Positions 24,827 through 33,369 of a DNA stretch of 64,000 nucleotides are shown in pieces (position 1 is the stretch's first letter; every line of letters begins with the position of its first letter). Source of the stretch: Staphylococcus warneri (GTDB lineage: Bacteria; Bacillota; Bacilli; Staphylococcales; Staphylococcaceae). The notes beneath the pieces were generated by a model that saw only the letters and a list, made by a program, of their open reading frames with translations, was not told the origin of the DNA and did no database searches. A program made the translations under genes and the position numbers. The stretch spans positions 806,001 to 870,000 of the forward strand of contig NZ_LR134269.1 of assembly GCF_900636385.1 (NCBI RefSeq). Direction: 5' to 3'.

Positions 24827-26619
24827 TAATACCCCTCCATCTCATTATTAGCTTTACCACTTGGAATCATTGGATTAACTGGTTCAATAGGAGAGATACG
24901 GACTTCAATAAGTGCTGGTCCTTCATACTTAAATGCTTCATCAAGTTTAGATTTAAGTTGCTCGGGTTGATCAATTAAGAATCCTTTAACACCATAAGCT
25001 TCTGACATTTTAATGAAATCAGGTTGATCATTAAATACTGAATGTGAAAATCGTTGCTTAAAGAACTTATCTTGCCACTGTTTAACCATACCTAATGTAC
25101 CGTTGTTGATAAGGACGATTTTAATATTTAAACCATATTCTGGTAAAAGTGCCATTTCTTGATTTGTCATTTGGAATCCACCATCTCCGACGAAACAAAC
25201 GACTGTTTTATCTGGTGAAGCGAGTTGTGCACCAATGGCAGATGGAATACCGAATCCCATAGTACCTAGACCGCCACTAGTTACCCATTGACTGTGAGTT
25301 TTGAATGGATAGAATTGAGCTGCCCACATTTGGTGTTGACCCACATCTGTTGTGACAATGGCATCACCATTTGTGATTTTACCAATATATTCTATTGCCT
25401 CTTGAGGTTTACAAAAGATGTCTTTGTCTTCTTTTTCATATTTAAATGGGTGATTTGCTTTATTTGATTGACAGTATTGTAACCATTCATCATGCGATGG
25501 AACATTAACTTGAGCTGTGTCAAGTTGTTCTAGCACATTTTTACAATCTGCCACAATACCTAAATCAGTGGCTATGATTTTGTTGATTTCTGAAGGATCT
25601 ATATCTACATGAACCACTTTAGCATTAGGCGCAAAAGCATCTGGTTTACTGGCAAGGCGATCATCAAATCGACTACCTAAGTTAATTAATAAGTCACACT
25701 CGGTTAATGCCATATTACTTGCGTATGAACCGTGCATACCTCCCATACCTAAAAATAGGGGATGTTCGTAAGGAATAGCACCGAGCCCTAAAAGTGTTGT
25801 GACAGTTGGGATTTGATGTTGAGTAACAAATTGAGTGAGTAATTCATTTGATTTTGAATGATTGACACCAGCACCTGCTAAAATTAAAGGCTTTTTAGAA
25901 TCATTTAAATATTTGACTAACGTGTTAATATCACTTGATTTGGCTACAGTATTAACTTGATAACCTGGTAAATCGATATCATCAGAAAGTCCTACATTGG
26001 TAGATAATACGCCCATATCCTTAGGGAAATCTACGACTACTGGACCTTTTCTACCAGAATTGGCTACGTGAAATGCTTCGTGAACGATTCTAGGAATATC
26101 TTCCACTTTTTTTACTTGATAATTTTGTTTAGTAATAGGAGCGGTCATTGATAATAAATCTGCTTCTTGGAAAGCATCTTTACCAATACCTGGTGTTGCG
26201 ACTTGTCCTGTAAAGACTACTAATGGTAATGAATCACTATGAGCATCAGTGATACCCGTAATAGCATTCGTAGCTCCAGGACCACTTGTTACAACTACCA
26301 CACCAGTTTTACCAGAAATTCGCGCATATCCTTCAGCAGCGTGCGTTGCACCTTGTTCATGTCTGGCTAAAATATGTTTTATTTTACCGTCATAAAATGT
26401 GTCATATAAAGATAATACAGCACCACCTGGATAACCAAAGATAAAATCGACATCTTCATTTTGAAGTGCTTCAACTAATAACTCAGAACCAGGACGCATC
26501 TCATTGATAGTCTGAGTCTTCATATATTCAGGTTTGCTAGATTCAGCAACTTTCATGGTATCTACAGGTTGGTTCGATGTTTCCGTATTATGTTCTGACA
26601 TATCACTAAGTTTAGTCAT
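24826..26619 (-). CDS. ilvB: Acetolactate synthase large (catalytic) subunit
   Basis: A 597-residue thiamine-diphosphate enzyme joining pyruvate with pyruvate or 2-oxobutanoate. The ThDP glutamate region is FGYPGGAVLSLYDTF, FAD-binding ISGKTGVVVVTSGPGATN follows, and the ThDP-Mg motif GDGGFQMTNQEM...NNGTLGMVKQWQ is near the C-terminus. The first 40 or so residues are a poorly conserved Ser/Thr/Glu-rich extension. ATG 26619 follows AGGAG at suitable distance; an upstream TTG is rejected. Confidence 0.96.
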   Translation of the reverse strand: MTKLSDMSEHNTETSNQPVDTMKVAESSKPEYMKTQTINEMRPGSELLVEALQNEDVDFIFGYPGGAVLSLYDTFYDGKIKHILARHEQGATHAAEGYARISGKTGVVVVTSGPGATNAITGITDAHSDSLPLVVFTGQVATPGIGKDAFQEADLLSMTAPITKQNYQVKKVEDIPRIVHEAFHVANSGRKGPVVVDFPKDMGVLSTNVGLSDDIDLPGYQVNTVAKSSDINTLVKYLNDSKKPLILAGAGVNHSKSNELLTQFVTQHQIPTVTTLLGLGAIPYEHPLFLGMGGMHGSYASNMALTECDLLINLGSRFDDRLASKPDAFAPNAKVVHVDIDPSEINKIIATDLGIVADCKNVLEQLDTAQVNVPSHDEWLQYCQSNKANHPFKYEKEDKDIFCKPQEAIEYIGKITNGDAIVTTDVGQHQMWAAQFYPFKTHSQWVTSGGLGTMGFGIPSAIGAQLASPDKTVVCFVGDGGFQMTNQEMALLPEYGLNIKIVLINNGTLGMVKQWQDKFFKQRFSHSVFNDQPDFIKMSEAYGVKGFLIDQPEQLKSKLDEAFKYEGPALIEVRISPIEPVNPMIPSGKANNEMEGY

Positions 26620-26638
26620 TAAAATCAACTCCTATTAT

Positions 26639-28327
26639 TTAGATAAGGTTCTCAGGTACTTGCATAATGCCTCCAGTATTGGCACTTGTTACTAATGATG
26701 TATAACGTGCAAGATAACCAGTTTTAACCTTTGCTTTAAATGGTTCTAATTGTTCTCTACGACGATATAATTCCTCTTCAGGTTGATCAACATTTAGAGT
26801 ACGATTTGTTAAATCGATTGTGATATCGTCACCATCTCGAATGAGTCCAATCGGACCACCAGATGCGGCTTCAGGGGAAATATGTCCTACTGCAATGCCT
26901 CGTGTTGCGCCTGAAAAACGACCATCTGTGATTAAGGCTACATCTTTCCCCAATCCTCTACCGACAATTGAAGAAGTAGGGGCTAGCATTTCTGGCATGC
27001 CTGGTCCGCCTTTTGGTCCTTCATATCTGATAACGACCACATGACCTTCTCTTACTGTATGATTATCAATGGCTTCAACTGCTTCATCATGTGAATTAAA
27101 GCAAATCGCTTTACCAGTGAATGTCTTAATTGAAGGATCAACACCACCAACTTTGATAACTGCACCCTTAGGAGCCAGATTACCAAATAAGATAGATAAA
27201 CCACCTTCTTTATCGTATGGATTTTCGAGTGAATGGATAACATCAAAGTTTTTAATTTCTTTGCCTTCATTATTTTCTCTTAAAGTTTTTCCGGTTACTG
27301 TAATTCTATCTGGATGTAATGTACCTTCTTTTTTCATTAATTCATTGATAATTGCGGGTACACCACCAGCTTCGTGTACATCATGCATTGAGTATGAAGA
27401 ACTTGGAGCAATCTTAGATAAGTAAGGTGTATTTTTAGCGACTTCATTAATACGTTCCAAATCATATTCAATGCCGGCTTCATTAGCAATTGCTAATGTG
27501 TGTAATACAGTATTTGTAGAACCACCCATAGCCATATCAAGTGCAAATGCATCATCTATCGCTTCTTTGGTAACAATATCTCTAGGTTTAATATCATTTT
27601 TGATATTTTCTACTAATCTAAATGCAGCTTGACGAATCATTTCGCGGCGTTGGTCACTAACAGCTAAGGCCGTACCATTATAAGGTAATGCTAAACCAAG
27701 TACTTCCATGAGGCAGTTCATTGAATTAGCAGTGAACATTCCTGCACATGAACCACAAGTAGGGCAAGCATTTTGTTCCATATCCAAGAATTCTTCTTTA
27801 GAAATAGAACCTTCTTTAAATGCACCAACCGCTTCAAACATAGAAGATAATGTTAATGCTTTACCTTGAGCAGATAAACCAGCTTTCATTGGACCACCTG
27901 AACAAAAAATTGCAGGTACATTAGTTCTAACAGCTGCTAGTAGCATGCCTGGTGTGATTTTGTCACAGTTTGGAATATAAAATACACCGTCAAACCAGTG
28001 GGCATTGATGACAGTTTCTGCAGCATCAGCAATAATTTCTCTTGAAGGTAAAGAATATCTCATTCCAATATGACCCATCGCAATACCGTCATCTACACCA
28101 ATGGTATTAAATTCAAATGGAATGGCACCTGCCTCGCGAATAGCTTCTTTTGCAACATCAGCTAATTCTCTTAAGTGAACATGTCCAGGAACAATATCAA
28201 TATATGAATTACAGATAGCTACGAAAGGTTTGTTCATATCTGTTGGATTTTGAAGAGCGCCCGTAGCATGTAAAAGACTTCTTGCTGGAGCTTGGTGATC
28301 TCCTTTTTTGATCATGTCGCTTCGCAT
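26639..28327 (-). CDS. ilvD: Dihydroxy-acid dehydratase
   Basis: A 562-residue Fe-S enzyme of valine and isoleucine synthesis. Cluster cysteines and motifs are [30 protein letters not shown] and [18 protein letters not shown]; the C-terminal signature is [18 protein letters not shown]. It is the first structural gene of the operon. I choose ATG 28327 after GGGGGAAT; the longer open frame runs back into the attenuator and is rejected. Confidence 0.96.
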   Translation of the reverse strand: MRSDMIKKGDHQAPARSLLHATGALQNPTDMNKPFVAICNSYIDIVPGHVHLRELADVAKEAIREAGAIPFEFNTIGVDDGIAMGHIGMRYSLPSREIIADAAETVINAHWFDGVFYIPNCDKITPGMLLAAVRTNVPAIFCSGGPMKAGLSAQGKALTLSSMFEAVGAFKEGSISKEEFLDMEQNACPTCGSCAGMFTANSMNCLMEVLGLALPYNGTALAVSDQRREMIRQAAFRLVENIKNDIKPRDIVTKEAIDDAFALDMAMGGSTNTVLHTLAIANEAGIEYDLERINEVAKNTPYLSKIAPSSSYSMHDVHEAGGVPAIINELMKKEGTLHPDRITVTGKTLRENNEGKEIKNFDVIHSLENPYDKEGGLSILFGNLAPKGAVIKVGGVDPSIKTFTGKAICFNSHDEAVEAIDNHTVREGHVVVIRYEGPKGGPGMPEMLAPTSSIVGRGLGKDVALITDGRFSGATRGIAVGHISPEAASGGPIGLIRDGDDITIDLTNRTLNVDQPEEELYRRREQLEPFKAKVKTGYLARYTSLVTSANTGGIMQVPENLI

Positions 28328-28364
28328 AATAAATTCCCCCGTATTTTTTGTACTATAAGAAAAT

Positions 28365-28394
28365 AAAAAACGTCCCAATGGTTATTGGGACGTT
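28365..28394 (-). terminator. ilv-leu operon attenuator terminator
   Basis: On the minus strand AACGTCCCAAT (28394-28384) pairs with ATTGGGACGTT (28379-28369), followed by six T in total. It lies between the leader peptide and ilvD. Upstream segments GGGACTT (28405-28399) and AAGTCC (28426-28421) can pair with it or with each other, giving alternative antiterminator folds. Confidence 0.85.
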
Positions 28395-28451
28395 CAATAA
28401 GTCCCATTCAATTACAAATAGGACTTAAACATTTAGTAAATGAAATAATTA

Positions 28452-28532
28452 CTAAAGTTCGAGCCCTTGAGAGTATAATAAAATAATAATATTTGAAGTT
28501 GTCGTTGAATGTTGAGTTGTATAATGTCTCAT
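28452..28532 (-). CDS. ilv-leu operon leader peptide (26 residues)
   Basis: A short frame with a good ribosome site (GAAAGGAG about 10 nt before ATG). The peptide begins MRHYTTQHSTTT and ends SNIIILLYSQGLEL, with a run of three Ile and two Leu codons and further Leu codons next to the stop. Such regulatory codons ahead of a terminator/antiterminator pair are the hallmark of ribosome-mediated attenuation, described for S. aureus ilv. Stalling at Ile/Leu codons should block the terminator fold. Confidence 0.8.
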   Translation of the reverse strand: MRHYTTQHSTTTSNIIILLYSQGLEL

Positions 28533-28603
28533 TTTATTATACTCCTTTCGTTGAATGGTTATTTATTCTAAATAGTTTGAATTGTTTTAAAATTTATAAA
28601 CTT

Positions 28604-28632
28604 AATTTACTATAAGCCGAAAATGATGTCAA
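28604..28632 (-). promoter_or_regulatory. ilv-leu operon promoter
   Basis: On the minus strand TTGACA (28632-28627), 17-bp spacer, TAAATT (28609-28604). It lies about 70 nt before the leader-peptide ATG. Confidence 0.6.
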
Positions 28633-28643
28633 TGATAATTTAG

Positions 28644-28658
28644 AATTTTCTTACAATT
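28644..28658 (-). promoter_or_regulatory. CodY-like box upstream of ilv-leu promoter
   Basis: The plus strand AATTTTCTTACAATT matches the CodY motif AATTTTCWGAAAATT at 13 of 15 positions. It is 12 nt upstream of the -35 element. CodY is the known repressor of BCAA synthesis in S. aureus. Confidence 0.55.
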
Positions 28659-28769
28659 CTAAATCTATTTTGTTAAAAATATTTACGAAGAAATATAAGA
28701 CAAAATTTGTTACACTAATTAAGTTAATATATTTCTTGAGTAGTTAAAAAGAAAATAGGAGAATGACCT

Positions 28770-29216
28770 ATGATTAGTATTAAAGATAAAAATGAAATGA
28801 AACAATTTGCTAAAAGATTGGTGGCACTAGTTCAACCTGGAGATTTAATTTTACTTAATGGAGATTTAGGTGCAGGTAAAACAACATTCACTCAATTTAT
28901 AGGTGAAGCTTTGGGTGTTAAACGAACAATCAATTCACCTACATTTAATATTATTAAATCTTACAAAGGTACAAATTTAAAGTTACACCATATGGATTGC
29001 TATAGACTCGAAGATTCGGATGAAGATTTAGGGTTTGATGAATATTTTGAAGATGATGCGTTAACAGTAATTGAATGGAGCCAATTTATTGAGGATTTAT
29101 TACCTAATGAATCACTGACAATAAATATTGAAGTGATTGATGAAACAAGTCGGCACATCAAGATAGAAGCTAAAGGAGAACATTATGAAGTTATGAAGGA
29201 GGCGTTAGAACAATGA
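28770..29216 (+). CDS. tsaE: tRNA t6A37 threonylcarbamoyl ATPase TsaE
   Basis: A 148-residue P-loop ATPase needed for t6A tRNA modification with TsaB and TsaD. Walker A is LNGDLGAGKTTFTQFIGEAL; INSPTFNIIKSYKG and VIEWSQFIEDLLP are family motifs. It starts at ATG 28770 after AGGAG and overlaps tsaB by 4 nt. First gene of tsaE-tsaB-rimI-tsaD, divergent from the ilv operon. Confidence 0.95.
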   Translation: MISIKDKNEMKQFAKRLVALVQPGDLILLNGDLGAGKTTFTQFIGEALGVKRTINSPTFNIIKSYKGTNLKLHHMDCYRLEDSDEDLGFDEYFEDDALTVIEWSQFIEDLLPNESLTINIEVIDETSRHIKIEAKGEHYEVMKEALEQ

Positions 29217-29875
29217 AATTGTTATTGATAGATACGTCCAATCAGCCTTTGTCTGTCGCATTAACAGACGGCAATGATGTTCTTGCTGAAATTACCAACA
29301 ATACAAAGACGAATCATTCAGTGCAACTAATGCCTATGATTCAACGTTTATTTAATGAAAGTAGTATGTCAAAAAATGATCTCGATGGTATCGTAGTTGC
29401 TGAAGGTCCTGGTTCATATACTGGATTAAGAATTGGTGTGACGACTGCTAAAACGCTTGCCTACGTATTAAATTGTAAATTATATGGCGTTTCGTCATTA
29501 AAAGCTTTGGCAGCAACTATTAACGAGAATAACAAACTTTTAGTACCCATTTTTGACGCAAGACGTGAAGCGGTATATGCAGGGATATATCAACAAAAAA
29601 ATGGGTTATTAGAAACTGTATTAGATGATCAATATATTTCAATTAATGACTTGAAGCAGAAATTACATGAACTTAATCAACCCTATGTATATATCGGTGA
29701 AGATACAGTTAAATTAGCACATTTAATAGATGGTGAGGGGATTAATCAATTACCACAAGCGTCAGTCATGAAAAATTTAATTACCGAGCCCACTGATATC
29801 CATAGTTTTGTTCCTAAATATCATAAAATAACTGAGGCGGAAAGAAATTGGATAGACCAACAGAAGAACAATTAA
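29213..29875 (+). CDS. tsaB: tRNA t6A37 complex dimerisation subunit TsaB
   Basis: A 220-residue actin-like ATPase-fold protein, the non-catalytic partner of TsaD. Motifs are LLIDTSNQPLSVAL at the N-terminus and VVAEGPGSYTGLRIGVTTAK. It overlaps tsaE by 4 nt and rimI by 28 nt, showing tight coupling. Confidence 0.95.
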   Translation: MKLLLIDTSNQPLSVALTDGNDVLAEITNNTKTNHSVQLMPMIQRLFNESSMSKNDLDGIVVAEGPGSYTGLRIGVTTAKTLAYVLNCKLYGVSSLKALAATINENNKLLVPIFDARREAVYAGIYQQKNGLLETVLDDQYISINDLKQKLHELNQPYVYIGEDTVKLAHLIDGEGINQLPQASVMKNLITEPTDIHSFVPKYHKITEAERNWIDQQKNN

Positions 29876-30312
29876 ATATTAGAAGAATGAATAAAGATGA
29901 TGTTCCAGCAGTCTTTGACATTGAAAGAAGCAGTTTCAATGATAGTTCGTGGTCAATTGATGCATTTTATCATGAAATCGTAAAGAATGAGTTTGCTAAT
30001 TATTTTGTTATAGAATTTAATCAAGCGATTATTGGATATTTAGGGTTATGGGTTGTTATTGATCAAGCACAAATTACAACAGTTGCCATTTCAGAGCATT
30101 TTAGAGGATATGGTTTAGGACAATTGTTATTAAAATATGTCATGAATTATGCAAGTCATCAATGTGATGTAATGAGTTTAGAAGTAAGAGTGGATAATAC
30201 AGTCGCTCAACATGTTTATCAAAATTTAGGTTTTCAATTTGGTGGAAAACGAAAAAATTATTATGGAGAAGGGCAGGATGCATTAGTCATGTGGGTGAAT
30301 TTACGTGAATAA
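29848..30312 (+). CDS. rimI: Ribosomal-protein-alanine N-acetyltransferase RimI
   Basis: A GNAT-fold acetyltransferase of about 154 residues, expected to acetylate the N-terminus of ribosomal protein S18. The acetyl-CoA loop is [17 protein letters not shown], and [20 protein letters not shown] follows. TTG 29848 gives the family-length protein and overlaps tsaB; ATG 29887 is an alternative that would lose 13 residues. The position between tsaB and tsaD is conserved. Confidence 0.88.
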   Translation: MDRPTEEQLNIRRMNKDDVPAVFDIERSSFNDSSWSIDAFYHEIVKNEFANYFVIEFNQAIIGYLGLWVVIDQAQITTVAISEHFRGYGLGQLLLKYVMNYASHQCDVMSLEVRVDNTVAQHVYQNLGFQFGGKRKNYYGEGQDALVMWVNLRE

Positions 30313-31342
30313 GCAACAGACATTAATTTTAGCAATAGAGACAAGTTGTGATGAAACAAGTGTAAGTGTTATAAAAAATGGTACAGAAATATTATCTAAT
30401 ACAGTGTTAAGCCAAATTGAAAGTCATAAGCGCTTTGGCGGTGTAGTACCTGAAATTGCTAGTCGTCACCATGTCGAAGGGATTACGACGACAATAGATA
30501 CCGCTTTACAAACTGCAAATGTGACTATGAATGATATCAATGCTATTGCTGTAACTCAAGGGCCTGGACTTATAGGTGCGTTGCTCATAGGTATTAATGC
30601 GGCAAAAGCACTTGCATTTGCATATGATTTACCGTTAATACCAGTTCACCATATTGCAGGACATATTTATGCGAATCATTTAGAAACACCGTTAACATTT
30701 CCATTGATGGCTTTAATCGTTTCTGGTGGTCATACAGAATTGGTTTATATGAAGAATCATTTAAATTTTGAAGTCATAGGTGAAACAAGAGATGATGCTG
30801 TAGGTGAAGCATATGATAAAGTAGCACGTACCATTGATTTACCCTATCCAGGTGGACCTCAAATTGATCAATTAGCAGCTAAAGGTGAAGATACGTATCA
30901 ATTTCCTAGAGTTTGGTTAGAAAAGGGAAGTTATGATTTTAGTTTTAGTGGGCTAAAAAGCGCAGTTATTAATCAATTGCATAATCAACGTCAAAAAGGA
31001 CAAGAGATTGTACCAGAAAATGTTGCTACAAGCTTCCAAAACAGTGTTGTTGAAGTGTTAACGACTAAAGCTATACATGCTTGCAAAGCGTATAATGTTA
31101 AACGATTAATCGTTGCTGGTGGTGTGGCAAGTAATCGTGGGCTAAGAGAAAGTATTGCTAAACAATGTGAAGACAATCAAATTCAATTAACCATACCTAC
31201 ACCGAAATTATGTACTGACAATGCAGCGATGATTGGTGCAGCAGGTCATTATCTTTATTTAGCAGGCATTCGTAGTGATATGTCAATGAACGGAAAAAAT
31301 AACATTGATATTGAAGATTTTTCAATTGAAACCTTATCATAA
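30305..31342 (+). CDS. tsaD: tRNA N6-adenosine threonylcarbamoyltransferase TsaD
   Basis: A 345-residue ASKHA-fold enzyme (also called Gcp/YgjD) that transfers threonylcarbamoyl to A37 of ANN-decoding tRNAs. The metal-binding histidines lie in [14 protein letters not shown]. Other motifs are [28 protein letters not shown] and [12 protein letters not shown]. The start is GTG 30305 inside rimI. Ends at a strong bidirectional terminator. Confidence 0.97.
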   Translation: MNKQQTLILAIETSCDETSVSVIKNGTEILSNTVLSQIESHKRFGGVVPEIASRHHVEGITTTIDTALQTANVTMNDINAIAVTQGPGLIGALLIGINAAKALAFAYDLPLIPVHHIAGHIYANHLETPLTFPLMALIVSGGHTELVYMKNHLNFEVIGETRDDAVGEAYDKVARTIDLPYPGGPQIDQLAAKGEDTYQFPRVWLEKGSYDFSFSGLKSAVINQLHNQRQKGQEIVPENVATSFQNSVVEVLTTKAIHACKAYNVKRLIVAGGVASNRGLRESIAKQCEDNQIQLTIPTPKLCTDNAAMIGAAGHYLYLAGIRSDMSMNGKNNIDIEDFSIETLS

Positions 31343-31344
31343 TT

Positions 31345-31395
31345 AAAAAGTCAGTAGTGCGAGATTAAATATATTCTCGTACTACTGACTTTTTA
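31345..31395. terminator. Bidirectional terminator between tsaD and mutS-like gene
   Basis: AAAAAGTCAGTAGT (plus GCGAGA) pairs with TCTCGT plus ACTACTGACTTTTT. A/T runs on both flanks allow termination of tsaD (plus strand) and of the MutS-like gene (minus strand). Confidence 0.85.
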
Positions 31396-33019
31396 TTATA
31401 TATCCTTAACTTGTTGTTTGGCACGTTCATAAATATCAGAAGGAAATTGTGTCAGTCTTAACAATTCGATTGCATTTCTTGTATTAGCTTTACCCGGTTT
31501 GATTTTAAAGTCAAACGCAATGGAATCATCTTTAATTGATTCATTAAAGTGGTAATTTGTAAAAGATATATTTAATAAATTTGATAATTCAATATCATGA
31601 GTTGCTGCTAATACGTAGTAATTAGGCAGATGAGATAAATAGGTTAATACTGATTCGGAAGCGGCAATACGTTCCGTAGTATTGGTTCCTTTAAATATTT
31701 CATCAATGAAGCAGTATACTTGATTCTCCGTAGAAATATTGAATAAACGACGAATTGATTTTAGTTCAGCCATAAAATAACTATCTCCTGATAAGACGTC
31801 ATCAGCATTAGCCATTGATGTATATACTAATCCAGGCACATATTTAAATTGAGAGGCTGTCGCAGTGTCAATTGTTTGAGCCAAAATAAGATTAAGTGCA
31901 ACAGTCTTCATGAAGGTTGATTTACCAGACGCATTCGAGCCTGTTAATAAAATATTTCGATTGAGATTTAAATCATTTGGAATAGCATTGTTGATTAATG
32001 GATGTACAAGTTGATTAAATTTACATAATTGTTGATGAGTATTACTATATTGAATGATTTCTGGTTCGCAATATTCTTGCAATGTCTCTTGATATAAAGC
32101 AATGGCATAATGATTATCTAAATGGCCTATATAATCATAGCATTTTAATACTTCATTTATGTATTTATAGTAACTATGCTGAATAGTATGGAAAATTAGA
32201 TAATCTAACATAAATATAGTTTTAATCAATAAAACAAAGGCTGATGCTAAGTCTACGCTTTCGATTTTGGCTAATATACCACTCAAATAACGTGCAGTTT
32301 TAAAGTGATTGAAATTGACGTCTACTTGTGGTGTTCCCTCTATCTCAGTAAGATTTTTAACACTGTTTTAAAATATAAGCAGTATAAAAAATGGTTTTTA
32401 AATCTTGTTCAAATGTTCGTTTTAAACTGACCGATAAAATGATATTGATCATGCAAGCTATGACGAATATCAGAATGCCATTTGACGCATCAAAGCATGT
32501 ATAAATTAAAGCGATAATCGGTAATAATGGTGCTAGCATAAATATTTTTTGACACTTAATAGGTGTGAGTTGATCGGGAAAATGGGGATAAACACTTTTA
32601 CCTACTAAACCTAACCGTAATGAAACTTGATTCCTAAACGATGTATCTTCTTTAAAACGTTTAAGTAATATTTTATTGTTTACTTTATACATCCTACGTA
32701 AAGTAGCATATAAACGCATTTCACCAAGTGCTGTGAAATTGAAATTCATACTTTGAAATAAGGCATCCATATTTAAGTCAGACCAAGTTTTGTCATCGAC
32801 AAGTTGATGTTCATTATAATGATCACTATAAGTTTGAAATTGATAATCATATTTCGCATTTGGCCTAATAAATTTTTCTATCTTTTCTTGATTAGGCCAT
32901 AAGCCGTTAATTTTATTAATGAACTGTCTTCTATTGACGATTGATGTAATAATACTAACGACGGTGGTTAAAATAATAACGCCTAATACAAATAATAAAA
33001 ATAACTGTACATCGTCCAT
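31396..33019 (-). pseudogene. MutS-family membrane-associated ATPase, interrupted by a frameshift
   Basis: Two minus-strand frames make up one gene. The upstream part (33019-32357, 220 residues) has an N-terminal membrane segment (LFLLFVLGVIILTTVVSIIT) and ends YTAYILKQC then a stop. The downstream part (open in another frame to 31396) carries the MutS ATPase: Walker A LLTGSNASGKSTFMKT, Walker B VYCFIDEIFKGTNTTERIAA. Just past the stop, shifting one base at about 32365 restores NLTEIEGTPQVDVNFNHFKT, which joins the two. The whole would be about 540 residues, the size of the staphylococcal MutS-related protein. It is either a real frameshift or a sequencing indel; the sequence there has several A/T homopolymers. 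Confidence 0.75.
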
Positions 33020-33130
33020 TGAAAAACTCCTTTATGTATAGTTATTTTAATTATTTCATATCATTTAATATGAAACAATCAATGATAATAATGAGAAGTT
33101 AGAAGTTATGTCAATAGGGAACATGCGTAC

Positions 33131-33261
33131 TTATCAACAATAAGTGCACAACTTGTGGATAAGTGGTGTTAATTTTTGTGGATATAGTATATTTTCATCT
33201 GAATAACTTTTAAAAATAGTTACATATTACTTGTGGATAACTAGGATAACTCTGTGGATAG
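33131..33261. promoter_or_regulatory. Cluster of five DnaA-box-like sites
   Basis: Sites matching TTATCCACA: TTATCAACA on plus (33131-33139), then on minus TTATCCACA (33154-33162), ATATCCACA (33177-33185), TTATCCACA (33232-33240) and CTATCCACA (33253-33261). Two are perfect and three have one mismatch. Centre spacings are 23, 23, 55 and 21 bp, close to whole helical turns. From memory, B. subtilis has a DnaA-box cluster in the gcp(tsaD)-ydiF(ABC-F) interval, so the place may be conserved. Confidence 0.7.
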
Positions 33262-33322
33262 CTTTCATATAGGCAATAATCATTGTTAATAATAATCAAT
33301 AAAACGATAGAAAAAAGGCACT

Positions 33323-33345
33323 AAAAAGTAGAAACTCTACTTTTT
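33323..33345 (-). terminator. Terminator after ABC-F gene
   Basis: AAAAAGTAGA pairs with TCTACTTTTT around a 3-nt loop. It lies 25 nt after the ABC-F stop on the minus strand. Confidence 0.75.
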
Positions 33346-33369
33346 AATGTCTAGTAAAATAATAGTTAT

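Larger units (their letters stand above)
33020..33369. other. Intergenic region with clustered DnaA boxes
   Basis: The 350 nt between the mutS-like gene and the ABC-F gene hold no gene. They contain five DnaA-box-like 9-mers (33131-33261) and a terminator (33323-33345). Confidence 0.7.
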
